This document shows positions 24,601 to 33,137 of a stretch of 44,424 bases of DNA, in pieces (the first letter of the stretch is position 1; each line of letters starts with the position of its first letter). Made by a program: the position numbers and the translations under genes. The stretch is taken from the NCBI GenBank assembly GCA_005884765.1, contig VAZV01000219.1:1-44424 (forward strand). Direction: 5' to 3'. This DNA is from Alphaproteobacteria bacterium. GTDB lineage: Bacteria > Pseudomonadota > Alphaproteobacteria > Rhizobiales > Xanthobacteraceae. A model generated the notes under the pieces. That model was not told the origin of the DNA. It saw only the letters and a program-made list of their open reading frames with translations, and made no database searches.

Positions 24601-24704
24601 CTGTCATCACCCGCGAAAGCGGGTGATCCAGTACTCCGAGACGTCAGTGATGGAATCCGAAAGGCCGCGGCGTACTGGATGCCCCGCTTTCGCGTGTCAT
24701 GACG
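24601..24704. repeat. Fold-back repeat
   Basis: Left arm TCATCACCCGCGAAAGCGGG then TGATCCAGTAC; right arm GTACTGGAT then GCCCCGCTTTCGCGTGTCAT. The arms pair over most of their length around a spacer of about 40 bp. Same architecture as 10599-10687 with a different sequence. It sits just beyond the 3' end of the TetR gene at 24734. Confidence 0.7.
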
Positions 24705-24733
24705 AGCCAGCTAGCTGTTACGTCCCGGCGCGC

Positions 24734-25375
24734 TCAGCCCGCCTTCACCTCATACGCCGCGCGAAACATCCGCGTTGCGCTTTCGACGACTTGCGCGATG
24801 CGCTCGGGCGAGGGGGGCGGCGCGGCCTGGAAGACGAAGGGGAGGAACAGCGAGGCCTGGCAGAGCAGCATGAATTGCGACGCCGCGTGCTGGCAGTCGT
24901 CGATCGCAAGCTCTTTCGCCTTCACCCGCGCCTCGAGATAGGCGGCAAGGCGGGTGATGATGCTTTCCAGCACGCTGGCGTAGTAGCGGCGGCCGACGTC
25001 CGGCATCCGCTCCGCAATCGCCATCACGGTGCGGATCGACGATCCGCCGCCCGGACGGCACAGCATCGCAATATAGGTTTTGCCGAATTCCAGAAGGGTC
25101 GTCGGCGCGTCGCGCGCCGGGCTCAGGTCGAACGCGACCTTGCCCTTTTCGAGCGCCTCTTCCTCGACAATGGCCTCGAACAGCCGGCTCTTGTCGGCGA
25201 AATAGACGTAGAGCGTGCCCTTGGAGACGCCGGCGGAGCGGGCGATCTCGCCCATGCTGGCGCCGTCAAAGCCGAGGTGCATGAATACCTTACGAGCGCC
25301 GTCGAGGATCTGACGGCGTTTCGAACTATCCTCGTCGCCGACCAGATGAAGGGCGGTGCGGTCGCCTGCAACCAT
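24734..25375 (-). CDS. TetR-family repressor of the efflux operon
   Basis: 213 residues. Helix-turn-helix at about residues 20-65: RRQILDGARKVFMHLGFDGA, SMGEIARSAGVSKGTLYVYF. The C-terminal domain resembles AcrR-type regulators (TRMFRAAYEVKAG at the end). ATG 25375 has GGAGAAG upstream; the open frame extends far beyond but runs antisense through the efflux gene and is not coding. It is divergent from the EmrA/EmrB pair with a perfect palindrome in the gap, the classic layout of a local efflux repressor. Inducer unknown. Confidence 0.92.
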   Translation of the reverse strand: MVAGDRTALHLVGDEDSSKRRQILDGARKVFMHLGFDGASMGEIARSAGVSKGTLYVYFADKSRLFEAIVEEEALEKGKVAFDLSPARDAPTTLLEFGKTYIAMLCRPGGGSSIRTVMAIAERMPDVGRRYYASVLESIITRLAAYLEARVKAKELAIDDCQHAASQFMLLCQASLFLPFVFQAAPPPSPERIAQVVESATRMFRAAYEVKAG

Positions 25376-25459
25376 TGGTTTAGCTTCTCCGCAAGAATTC
25401 AATTTTTTAGAATATATCGCAGTGCAGCATCGGGTAGTCTGATCGAATGACACTATATC

Positions 25460-25480
25460 TTGACCGAACGGTTCGGTCAA
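25460..25480. promoter_or_regulatory. Perfect 21-bp palindromic operator
   Basis: TTGACCGAAC, a central G, then GTTCGGTCAA. The site lies 84 bp upstream of the TetR start and 96 bp upstream of the EmrA start. The form ACCGAACGGTTCGGT is close to that of known TetR/AcrR operators with inverted GACCGA half-sites. The TTGACC end can serve as a -35 element, so binding would block transcription. Confidence 0.82.
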
Positions 25481-25576
25481 TGCTAATTTGGCTCGGGCGA
25501 GGCCGTGAGGACCGCAAAAGCCGTGCGAACGGCCGTGGCTCTTCCGCGTATGCCGCGTTGTAGTGAGGAGGCCGTG

Positions 25577-26878
25577 ATGGCCGCACCGAGAGATCAGGCC
25601 GCGCGGATGCTTCGCCCGGAGCCGGAACAGGTAGAAGCCGCGCTTGCGCCCGACAATTCCGCTGCTCCGGCGGAGCAGCTTCGCACTCATGTCGCTGAAG
25701 AATCCAGACGCCGCCCCGCCGAGACGCCGGTTGCGCCCGTGGTCGACAAGCCCGCGATGGCTCCCGCCAATTCCGCCGCGCCGAAATCCGGCAACCGCAA
25801 GAAGCTGGTGCCGATGGGCGTCGCGGCGCTGGTCGCGCTCGCGCTCGCAAGCTATGGCGTGCATTATCTTCTGGTCGGACGGTTTTATGTCTCGACCGAT
25901 GACGCCTATGTGCGCGCCAACAACACCATGCTCGGCGCGAGGGTGTCGGGGCACATCGCGGCGATCCTGCCCGGCGACAACGCGCTGGTGCACACCGGCG
26001 AGGTGATTTATCGGATCGACGACGGCGACTATCGTATCGCGGTCGATGCCGCGCGCACCAAGATCGCCACCCAGCAGGCCACCATCGAGCGTATCGGCCG
26101 CCAGGTCACCGCGCAGGAAAGCGCCGTCGAGCAGGCGCAGGCGCAAGTTGTTTCGGCGGAGGCCGGCCTGAAACGGGCCGGGCTCGATTACGATCGCCAG
26201 CAGGCGCTGAGCGCCAAGGGATTTGCCTCGCATGCGACCTATGAGACCTCCGAAGCCGCGCGTGATCAGGGCGTGGCGGCGCTGAAGGCGGCGCAGGCGG
26301 CCTATGATGCCGCGCGCGACAGTGTCGAGGTCACCAAGGCGCAGCAGGCAGAGGCCCGCGCCCAGTTGGCGGAGTTGGAGACATCGTTGGCCAAGGCCCA
26401 ACGCGACCTCGATTTCACCTCGGTGCGCGCGCCGGTCGACGGCACCTTCTCCAACCGCATGGTCAATGTCGGTGACTTCGTCACCATGGGACAACGGCTC
26501 GGCAACGTCGTTCCGCTCGACGACGTCTTCATCGACGCCAATTACAAGGAGACGCAGTTGAAGCGGATCCGACCCGGCCAGCCGGCGACGATCTCGGTCG
26601 ACGCCTACGGCCATCGCAAATTCGCCGGTGTCGTCGAGAGCATCTCGCCCGCGGCAGGCTCGGTGTTCACGCTGCTGCCGCCCGATAACGCCACCGGCAA
26701 TTTCACCAAGATCGTGCAGCGGCTTCCGGTTCGCATCCGCGTTCCCAAATCGGTCGCGCGGCAGAACCTGTTGCGCGCCGGCATGTCCGTCTACGCCACC
26801 GTCGACACCAACGAGGGTGCCAAGGATGCCGACAGCGACGCCGATCTCGATTCGCCTGTCATGGTCCATCCGCAATAG
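25577..26878 (+). CDS. emrA: HlyD/EmrA-type membrane-fusion protein
   Basis: 433 residues. A cytoplasmic N-terminal tail of about 75 residues, unusually long and Ala/Pro-rich, precedes one membrane helix (77-98, VPMGVAALVALALASYGVHY). The periplasmic part has a split lipoyl/barrel-sandwich domain (YVSTDDAYVRANNTMLGARV ... FTSVRAPVDGTFSNRMVNVG, the latter preceded by D) around a long coiled-coil hairpin (residues about 155-285), then a beta-barrel (DDVFIDANYKETQLKRIRPG). It links the inner-membrane pump to an outer-membrane channel. ATG 25577 follows GAGGAGG. The pump gene starts 9 bp after its stop. Confidence 0.9.
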   Translation: MAAPRDQAARMLRPEPEQVEAALAPDNSAAPAEQLRTHVAEESRRRPAETPVAPVVDKPAMAPANSAAPKSGNRKKLVPMGVAALVALALASYGVHYLLVGRFYVSTDDAYVRANNTMLGARVSGHIAAILPGDNALVHTGEVIYRIDDGDYRIAVDAARTKIATQQATIERIGRQVTAQESAVEQAQAQVVSAEAGLKRAGLDYDRQQALSAKGFASHATYETSEAARDQGVAALKAAQAAYDAARDSVEVTKAQQAEARAQLAELETSLAKAQRDLDFTSVRAPVDGTFSNRMVNVGDFVTMGQRLGNVVPLDDVFIDANYKETQLKRIRPGQPATISVDAYGHRKFAGVVESISPAAGSVFTLLPPDNATGNFTKIVQRLPVRIRVPKSVARQNLLRAGMSVYATVDTNEGAKDADSDADLDSPVMVHPQ

Positions 26879-26887
26879 GTCTCGCGC

Positions 26888-28468
26888 ATGGCCGATGCCA
26901 CGACCGCTACCCCAGGGATGACGGCCTCCGCGCCGTCCGATCGCATCGCGCCGCGACGGCTGGTTGCGTTCCTGATCATGGTGTTCGGCATGTTCATGTC
27001 GATCCTCGACATCCAGGTCGTCTCGGCCTCGCTCAGCGACATCCAGGCCGGTCTCTCGGCAAGCTCGACCGAGGTCTCCTGGGTGCAGACCGCGTATCTG
27101 ATCGCGGAGGTGATCGCGATTCCCTTGTCGGGATTTTTATCGCGCGCGCTCGGCACGCGGCTGTTGTTTGCGATTTCCGCGTCCGGCTTCACCATCGCGA
27201 GCTTCCTGTGCGGGTTCGCCTCGACGATCGAACAAATGATTTTGTGGCGTGCATTGCAGGGATTTTTGGGCGCCGGCATGATCCCGACCGTGTTCGCCTC
27301 GGCCTATACGGTGTTTCCGCGCACGAAATTCCACATCGTCGCGCCGATCATCGGCCTGGTCGCGACGTTGGCGCCGACCGTCGGCCCGACGGTCGGCGGT
27401 ATCATCACCGACTGGATGTCGTGGCACTGGCTGTTCTTTATCAACATCGTCCCCGGCATCGCCATCACCATCGGCGTGCTGGCACTGGTCGATTTCGATT
27501 CTCCGAATTTCGCCCTGCTCGAGCAGTTCGACTGGTGGGGGCTGATCTTCATGGGCGGCTTCCTGGGCTCGCTCGAATATGTGCTGGAGGAGGGCCCGCA
27601 ATATGAATGGCTGCAGGACACCTCGGTCGCGGTCTGCGCCGCGGTCTGCGGCATCTCGGCGATCGCCTTCTTCTGGCGCGTCTTGACCGCGGAGGAGCCG
27701 ATCGTCGATATCAGGACCTTCACCAACCGCAATTTCGCCATCGGCTGCCTGATCTCGTTCTGCGTCGGCATCGGGCTGTACGGCCTGACCTATATCTATC
27801 CGCGCTATCTTTCCGAGGTGCGCGGCTACAGTGCGCTGATGATCGGCGAGACCATGTTCGTGTCCGGCGTCACCATGTTCCTGACGGCGCCGCTGGTCGG
27901 GCGGCTGATGCAGAAAGTCGATCTGCGCTACATCATCGCGGCCGGCCTCGTCATCTTCGCGGCCGGCTCCTACCAGATGACCTGGATCACCCGCGACTAC
28001 GATTTCTACGAATTACTGCTGCCGCAGATCCTGCGCGGCATCGGCATGATGTTCGCGATGATTCCGACCAACAATATCGCGCTCGGCACCTTGGCTCCGG
28101 AGCGGGTCAAGAATGCCTCGGGACTATTCAACCTGACGCGCAATCTCGGCGGCGCGGTCGGGCTCGCGCTCATCAACCAGGTGCTGAACGATCGCACCGA
28201 CCTGCACATCGCGCGCCTGCAGGAGCGCGTCACCTGGGGCAACGCCACCGCGACCGAGACGCTCAACCTGTTTACCCAGCGCCTGCAGGGCATGGGCGAT
28301 GCGGCGCTGATGGCGATGAAGCAGTTGTCCCAGATCGTCCACCGCCAGGCGGTGGTGATGGGCTATGGCGACGCCTTCTTCATGCTGACGTTGTTCTATT
28401 GTGGCCTCAGCCTGTTGGTGTTGCTGTTGAACAAGCCGGCGGCGGCAACGAGCGAGGCGGCGCATTAG
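26888..28468 (+). CDS. emrB: DHA2-family (EmrB/QacA) drug efflux MFS transporter
   Basis: Proton-driven multidrug exporter of the 14-helix DHA2 group, 526 residues. Seen are the first helix with MSILDIQVVSASLSDIQAGL (family D-x-x-I/V-V motif), the motif A-like loop SGFLSRALGTRLLFAIS, WRALQGFLGAGMIPTVFASA, and motif C GLVATLAPTVGPTVGGIITD. It forms an EmrA/EmrB pair with the upstream gene under the divergent TetR. No outer-membrane TolC-like gene is in the window. Substrate range cannot be inferred. Confidence 0.92.
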   Translation: MADATTATPGMTASAPSDRIAPRRLVAFLIMVFGMFMSILDIQVVSASLSDIQAGLSASSTEVSWVQTAYLIAEVIAIPLSGFLSRALGTRLLFAISASGFTIASFLCGFASTIEQMILWRALQGFLGAGMIPTVFASAYTVFPRTKFHIVAPIIGLVATLAPTVGPTVGGIITDWMSWHWLFFINIVPGIAITIGVLALVDFDSPNFALLEQFDWWGLIFMGGFLGSLEYVLEEGPQYEWLQDTSVAVCAAVCGISAIAFFWRVLTAEEPIVDIRTFTNRNFAIGCLISFCVGIGLYGLTYIYPRYLSEVRGYSALMIGETMFVSGVTMFLTAPLVGRLMQKVDLRYIIAAGLVIFAAGSYQMTWITRDYDFYELLLPQILRGIGMMFAMIPTNNIALGTLAPERVKNASGLFNLTRNLGGAVGLALINQVLNDRTDLHIARLQERVTWGNATATETLNLFTQRLQGMGDAALMAMKQLSQIVHRQAVVMGYGDAFFMLTLFYCGLSLLVLLLNKPAAATSEAAH

Positions 28469-28497
28469 GCCTTCATCTTCATGTGATGCGGGTGTTG

Positions 28498-28526
28498 TTG
28501 CAAAATCGCCATGATGCATCTATAAG
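28498..28526 (+). promoter_or_regulatory. Near-consensus vegetative promoter
   Basis: TTGCAA, 17 bp, then TATAAG: a 4/6 and 5/6 match to the -35 and -10 consensus with ideal spacing. Transcription would begin near 28533, about 29 bases before the small ORF at 28562, and could read on into the ABC transporter. Confidence 0.6.
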
Positions 28527-28561
28527 CACGGCGTCGTCGCTCGAACTGGGGGAGGATTTGC

Positions 28562-28663
28562 ATGACCACGTCTTATTCGCAGACCTCTTATTCGCAGATT
28601 CTTTATTCGCAGATTCTGCGCCCGCGTCCGATGCCCATGCTGGACGCCCGCTTCGCCTTTTGA
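28562..28663 (+). CDS. 33-residue ORF, possible leader peptide
   Basis: Reads MTTSYSQTSYSQILYSQILR then PRPMPMLDARFAF and stops at 28663. It has an excellent ribosome-binding site (GGGGGAGG, 7 bases before the ATG) and a good promoter just upstream. The centre is a 15-bp tandem repeat, so the peptide is Ser/Tyr/Gln-rich. No family is recognised. It lies 154 bp before the ABC exporter, the position of an upstream leader ORF, but no clear attenuator was found between them. It may equally be an independent small protein. Confidence 0.5.
   Translation: MTTSYSQTSYSQILYSQILRPRPMPMLDARFAF
28571..28615 (+). repeat. Three 15-bp tandem repeats
   Basis: TCTTATTCGCAGACC, TCTTATTCGCAGATT and CTTTATTCGCAGATT in direct succession, inside the 33-codon ORF. 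They differ by one to a few bases, as expected for slippage duplication. Confidence 0.92.
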
Positions 28664-28817
28664 GGGCGTTTTCCGACAGCATCGATCGGGTCTCGCGCCC
28701 CGATCCCCCAACTTCCCGGTAAGTCACTGATTCCTCAACGACGCTCGCGTTCGGCCTGTCGCCGTCGCGCGTCAACCAACGGAGCCGGCATGCGCAAAGC
28801 GCGAGCCGGATGACGCC

Positions 28818-30617
28818 ATGACCGTTCAAAACAACAAGCCCGCCGCGATCCGCGTGGTGATCCCGTTCGTGTTCCGCCACTGGCTGAACCAGCCCGTCGT
28901 CTCGGCAACCGTCATCTCCGGCTTCCTTGGCGCAACGGTTGCCGACCTGTTCATGCCGATGTTCTCCGGACATCTGGTCGACGCGCTCACGTCAGGTGCT
29001 GCCGATCCCGCCGCGCGCGGTGCGGCGTGGTCGGCGTTTGCCGCCATCGTCGCGCTGGGGCTCGCCTCGATGATCCTGCGCCTCACCGGCTTGCAGACGA
29101 TCGTGCCGTTCACGCTGCGGATCATGTCCGACGTTGCGCGCGACGCGTTCATGCGGGTGCAGCGGTTCTCGACCGACTGGCACGCCAACAGCTTTGCCGG
29201 CTCGACGGTGCGCAAGGTCACCCGCGGCATGTGGGCGCTCGACCTCTACAACGACACCATCCTGATGGCGCTGTTGCCGTCGCTGGTCGTGTTGCTGGGC
29301 TCGATGGTCCTGCTCGGGCTGCACTGGGCCTCGCTCGGCGTCGTGATCGGGCTCGGCGCGCTGATCTATGTCTCGATGACGGTCGTGTTCTCGACGCACT
29401 ATATCGCGCCGGCCGCGCGCATCTCCAATGCCTGGGACACCAAGGTCGGCGGCACGCTGGCCGACGCCCTGACCTGCAACGCGGTGGTGAAATCGTTCGG
29501 CGCGGAGCTGCGCGAGGACGCGCGGCTCGAACGCGTCATCAACCGCTGGCGCACGCGCGTAAAGCGGACCTGGTTGCGTTACAATTACACCTCTACGGCG
29601 CAACTCACGGTACTGTTGTGCCTGCGCGGTTCGGTGATCGGCGGATCATTGCTGCTGTGGATCGCGGGCCGCGCCACGCCGGGCGACGTCACCTATGTGC
29701 TGACCAGCTACTACATCATCCACGCCTATTTGCGCGACGTCGGGATGCACATCAACAACCTGCAGCGCTCGGTGAACGACATGGAGGAACTGGTCGCGAT
29801 CCATGACGAGCCGATCGGCATTGCCGATGCTACCGATGCGAGGCCGATCGACATCGAGAGCGGGCGCATCGTGTTCGAGGACGTGACGTTCCATTACGGT
29901 GGACACCGCGCGCCGCTCTATGACGGCCTGTCGGTCGACATCCGCGCCGGCGAACGCGTCGGACTGGTCGGCCGCTCCGGTTCCGGCAAGTCCACCTTCG
30001 TGAAACTGGTGCAGCGGCTATACGACGTGAGCCGAGGCCGAATCCTGATCGACGGCCAGGACATCGCCAAGGCGACGCAGTACTCGCTGCGCAGCCAGAT
30101 CGCGATCGTGCAGCAGGATCCGATCCTGTTTCACCGAACGCTTGCCGAGAACATCGCCTATGGCCGGCCGGGCGCCAGCGCGGCGGCGATCGAACAGGCC
30201 GCGCGGCTCGCCAATGCGCACGAGTTCATCCTGCGCCTGCCCAAGGGCTACGGCACGCTGGTCGGCGAACGCGGCGTCAAACTGTCGGGCGGCGAGCGGC
30301 AGCGCGTGGCGCTGGCGCGCGCGTTCCTCGCCGACGCGCCAGTCCTGATCCTGGACGAGGCGACCTCGAGCCTCGATTCGGAATCGGAGGCCCTGATTCA
30401 GCAGGCGATGGAACGGCTGATGAAAGGACGCACCTCGATCGTGATCGCGCATCGGCTATCGACGGTGCGCAGCCTCGACCGCATCCTGGTATTCGATCGC
30501 GGCGAGATCGTCGAGCAGGGCACCCATACCGCGCTCGCCGCTCGTGCGGGTGGACTCTATCGCGGGCTGTTCGAGCGCCAGGCAACGGAGTTCGCGCGGA
30601 TCTCGGCGGCAGAGTGA
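28818..30617 (+). CDS. ABC exporter, fused permease and ATPase
   Basis: Half-transporter of 599 residues, expected to work as a homodimer. The membrane domain covers about residues 20-330 (VVSATVISGFLGATVADLFM and further helices). The nucleotide-binding domain has Walker A VGRSGSGKSTF (about 383-393), Q-loop QQDPILF, signature LSGGERQRVAL (near 489), Walker B VLILDEATSSLD (near 510) and the switch histidine in IAHRLSTV. It belongs to the MsbA/multidrug/lipid group; the cargo is not predictable. The ATG at 28818 has only a weak ribosome-binding site. Confidence 0.93.
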   Translation: MTVQNNKPAAIRVVIPFVFRHWLNQPVVSATVISGFLGATVADLFMPMFSGHLVDALTSGAADPAARGAAWSAFAAIVALGLASMILRLTGLQTIVPFTLRIMSDVARDAFMRVQRFSTDWHANSFAGSTVRKVTRGMWALDLYNDTILMALLPSLVVLLGSMVLLGLHWASLGVVIGLGALIYVSMTVVFSTHYIAPAARISNAWDTKVGGTLADALTCNAVVKSFGAELREDARLERVINRWRTRVKRTWLRYNYTSTAQLTVLLCLRGSVIGGSLLLWIAGRATPGDVTYVLTSYYIIHAYLRDVGMHINNLQRSVNDMEELVAIHDEPIGIADATDARPIDIESGRIVFEDVTFHYGGHRAPLYDGLSVDIRAGERVGLVGRSGSGKSTFVKLVQRLYDVSRGRILIDGQDIAKATQYSLRSQIAIVQQDPILFHRTLAENIAYGRPGASAAAIEQAARLANAHEFILRLPKGYGTLVGERGVKLSGGERQRVALARAFLADAPVLILDEATSSLDSESEALIQQAMERLMKGRTSIVIAHRLSTVRSLDRILVFDRGEIVEQGTHTALAARAGGLYRGLFERQATEFARISAAE

Positions 30618-30646
30618 TCCCGGAGGATTGCGGCGCGGCGAGCGCG

Positions 30647-31576
30647 TCAGCGCTCAACGACCGGCGTCGTCGTCCGGCCCCGGGTCTGGGTAGAGATCGC
30701 CACCGTTGCGACGACGGCAAGCGCAAACAGCACGATCTGCAGCGTGATGGTTTCGCCATTAAAGGTCGCGGCGAGCGCAAACGTCACGAACGGCTGCAGC
30801 AATTGCACCTGCGATACGCGTGCGATGCCGCCCATCGCCATGCCGGCATTCCAGGCGAAGAATCCGATCCACTGCGAAAACAAGGCGACGTAAAGCAACG
30901 CCAGCCACGGCTTTGCGCCGATATGGATGATGTCGGCAGGCATGGTCAGCACGGCTGCGGGCAGCGAGATCGGCAAAGCGATCACCAGCACCCAACTGAT
31001 GACCTCCCATCCCGGCATTTGCGCGGTGAGCCTGCCGGAAAATGTATAACCGATCGCGGACACCGTGACGGCGGCAAACAGCAACAAGTCTCCGGCCGAG
31101 AGCGCGCCGCCGCCCTGGCGCAGCGCGAAGGTGACGACCAGCGCAGCGCCCGCAAGCGAAGCGATCCAGAACAGCGGCCGTGGCCGCTCGTGCGTGATGA
31201 GAACGGCGACCAGCGCGGTGGCAATCGGGAGCGCACCCATCACCACGCCGCCATGCGCGGCATCGACGGTCGTAACCGCCAGCGCCATCACGAACGGAAA
31301 CATGATGCTCGAGCAGAGCATCGCAACGACGAGCTGAAACCACAGCTTGCGCGGTGGAAGCGGCCGGCGCAGCACGATCAGCAGCGCCAGCGCCGCGAGC
31401 CCGGCAATCGCGGTGCGCAGCGCGGTCAGCACGATCGGGTCGACTGCCGACACGGCGATGCGCGTCGCCGGCAGCGTACCGCCGAAGATGATCATGCCGA
31501 CGAAGCCCAGCAGCAAACCCAGCCGCTCGCGCGACAACGGAGGGGATGATTCGCGTGACAGTGAAGGGGAAGACAT
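30647..31576 (-). CDS. EamA/DMT-family transporter
   Basis: 309 residues with ten predicted membrane helices in two EamA repeats (LGLLLGFVGMIIFGGTLPAT at the start; LLLFAAVTVSAIGYTFSGRL beginning the second). These are metabolite or amino-acid exporters of the drug/metabolite superfamily; substrate unknown. It converges on the ABC exporter with 29 bp between stops. Confidence 0.9.
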   Translation of the reverse strand: MSSPSLSRESSPPLSRERLGLLLGFVGMIIFGGTLPATRIAVSAVDPIVLTALRTAIAGLAALALLIVLRRPLPPRKLWFQLVVAMLCSSIMFPFVMALAVTTVDAAHGGVVMGALPIATALVAVLITHERPRPLFWIASLAGAALVVTFALRQGGGALSAGDLLLFAAVTVSAIGYTFSGRLTAQMPGWEVISWVLVIALPISLPAAVLTMPADIIHIGAKPWLALLYVALFSQWIGFFAWNAGMAMGGIARVSQVQLLQPFVTFALAATFNGETITLQIVLFALAVVATVAISTQTRGRTTTPVVER

Positions 31577-31647
31577 CGCGAGACAACTATCTGCTTCGCC
31601 GGCGCAGGTACAGCGTCGGCGCGTTCCGCATGGCGGCCATGCACCGG

Positions 31648-32391
31648 TTAGTGCAGATTGCTCCAGACCAGACCGATACCGGAAAGAAACAACAGGCCCA
31701 GGACGAGGTCGCGAAAATTCTTGTCACTCAGGGCGCGATAGACCCGCGCGCCCAGCCAGGCGCCAAGGATCGTGCCGGGGAGGGCCAATAGCGCAAGCCA
31801 GATCACTTGCCGGTCTACCAGCCCGGAGGCCACCTGCAGGCAAAGTGCGGCAACGAGTACCGTCCAGTTGAAGAGCTGGAAAATGCCGCGCCGCTCGTCC
31901 TTGCCCCACCCCCTGACGCTCGCCCACAGGATGGGAAGCGGACCCGATAGGCCCGCCAGCCCGCCGAGGATGCCGCCGGCAAAACCAATGGCGCCATCCG
32001 CGAGTTTGCCGCCGAAGTGGAACTCCGTCGGCATGCGCTGGAGATAGAGCGCGACTGGAAACACCAACAAGAATACGCCGACCGTCAATTTGAAAATTTG
32101 CGGGTCGGCGTGAGCGATCAGTGTCGTGCCCAGCGGCACGCCGGCGAGGCCGCCGATCAGGAACGGCCAGATCAGCGTCAGGTCGAAGCTGCGCCACATT
32201 GACGGCAGCGTCGAACTCTGGCCGACGACCGAACAGATCAGCACCAGCGGGACCGCCAGCGAAGGCGGCATCAGATAGAGCCAGATCCCCAGCGTCATCA
32301 GCGCGGTGCCGAATCCCGCGAGGCCGGACACGAAGCCACCGGCGAGCGCGCCAGCCAACAGCAACGCGTAGGCGAGCGCGTGCACTTTCAC
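31648..32391 (-). CDS. TauE/SafE (TSUP) family membrane transporter
   Basis: 247 residues, about seven to eight hydrophobic helices. The opening GALAGGFVSGLAGFGTALMT and the repeated IGFAGGILGGLAGLSGPLPI are the twin G-x-x-x-G-x-x-G motifs of the family, which moves sulfite, sulfoacetate and similar anions. Substrate unknown. It lies 71 bp upstream of the EamA gene on the same strand; co-transcription is possible. Confidence 0.9.
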   Translation of the reverse strand: MKVHALAYALLLAGALAGGFVSGLAGFGTALMTLGIWLYLMPPSLAVPLVLICSVVGQSSTLPSMWRSFDLTLIWPFLIGGLAGVPLGTTLIAHADPQIFKLTVGVFLLVFPVALYLQRMPTEFHFGGKLADGAIGFAGGILGGLAGLSGPLPILWASVRGWGKDERRGIFQLFNWTVLVAALCLQVASGLVDRQVIWLALLALPGTILGAWLGARVYRALSDKNFRDLVLGLLFLSGIGLVWSNLH

Positions 32392-32405
32392 TTCTCTCCA
32401 TCATC

Positions 32406-32437
32406 ATTCCGGGCCTTCTCCTTCGGAGCATCCCGGA
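32406..32437. repeat. Short fold-back hairpin
   Basis: TTCCGGG pairs with CCCGGAA around an 18-base loop that can itself fold (CTTCTCCTTCGGAG). It lies just upstream of the TSUP gene start, in a 340-bp gap before the pilin gene. Related in ends to the hairpin at 15438-15475. Confidence 0.55.
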
Positions 32438-32655
32438 ACGACGGATACAGAAATTGGCACGACGTTTACACGACGCGAGCGGCAGATAAACTTGAATTTA
32501 ACCCTTGCTACCAATTTTGCGGAAACCGCCCAATCAGTTCGCGCCACCCGGAGATCGATGTCAGCCATTCGCCGAACGTGAACTACGCCGGAAGCGCTGA
32601 TGACGCTGCCGGAGGCGATTCGCGCGGAGGACAGCCTAAAATTATGCACGATCCG

Positions 32656-32670
32656 TTAATGCAGCTTTAG
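32656..32670 (+). promoter_or_regulatory. CtrA-like box upstream of the Flp pilin
   Basis: TTAA-N7-TTAG, one base from the alphaproteobacterial CtrA consensus TTAA-N7-TTAA, 61 bp before the pilin start. In Caulobacter the Flp pilin gene pilA is a CtrA target, which gives the match some weight; a site this short can also occur by chance. Confidence 0.35.
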
Positions 32671-32730
32671 ATTCTGCACCCTAGGTTCCGGTTCGTGGAA
32701 CACCAGCTTACCGAAAAACAGGAGGCAGTA

Positions 32731-32895
32731 TTGAAGCGCGTTTTGTTGGGCTTTCTACGCGACGAGTCCGGAGCCACGGCGATTGAATATGGATTGATCG
32801 CAGCCGGTATCTCTATTGTTATTATCACCGCGGTTAACAGTATCGGCTCGACCCTGAACACAAACTTTACTTCCATTAACACTTCGCTCAAGTGA
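32731..32895 (+). CDS. Flp-family type IVb pilin
   Basis: 54 residues, starting from TTG at 32731 because AGGAGG lies 6-7 bases ahead; a GTG at 32695 would add 12 residues without a good site. The prepilin leader KRVLLGFLRDESG is followed by ATAIEYGLIAAGISIVIITA, the Flp processing and hydrophobic assembly segment with the conserved Glu-Tyr pair. It would be cut by a TadV-type peptidase and assembled into Tad pili. No tad assembly genes lie in the window, so it is a stand-alone pilin gene. Confidence 0.9.
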   Translation: MKRVLLGFLRDESGATAIEYGLIAAGISIVIITAVNSIGSTLNTNFTSINTSLK

Positions 32896-33059
32896 GTCTG
32901 CCTTCTCAGGCTGCCCGGAAATTCCATGAGCACATTGGCCCCGCCAAGATGCGGCGGGGCCTCGGAATCCGCCGCTAGACTTCGAGCGCGTCGGCGGGAG
33001 CATCATCTAGAATTTGGCAAATGGTCTTCGACACGTCGCTTGATCGCACTCGAAATGGC

Positions 33060-33091
33060 GAGGGGTCCGGCGTGTGTGCGCCGAACCCCTC
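33060..33091 (-). terminator. Strong hairpin beyond the RNase P RNA 3' end
   Basis: GAGGGGTCCGGCG pairs with CGCCGAACCCCTC (one mismatch) around TGTGTG. It lies 47 bp past the 3' end of rnpB on the minus strand and 165 bp past the pilin stop on the plus strand. There is no long T-tract on either side, so direction is unsure. Another hairpin, GGCCCCGCC/GGCGGGGCC (32938-32962), follows the pilin gene. Confidence 0.45.
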
Positions 33092-33137
33092 ATTCTCCGT
33101 AACACGCGTTCTGTTCGAAAACGCTTTCGTCAAAGAC

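Noticed and set aside
25376..26875. Long minus-strand open frame continuing upstream of the TetR gene
   Set aside because: It runs antisense through emrA, is Arg/Gly/Asp-rich without motifs, and the TetR homology starts only at 25375.
27607..28722. 371-codon plus-strand frame overlapping the MFS gene end
   Set aside because: Another frame of emrB and then the small-ORF region; composition His/Arg-rich, no motif.
30614..31549. 311-codon plus-strand frame
   Set aside because: Antisense to the EamA transporter; polar, repetitive and without motif.
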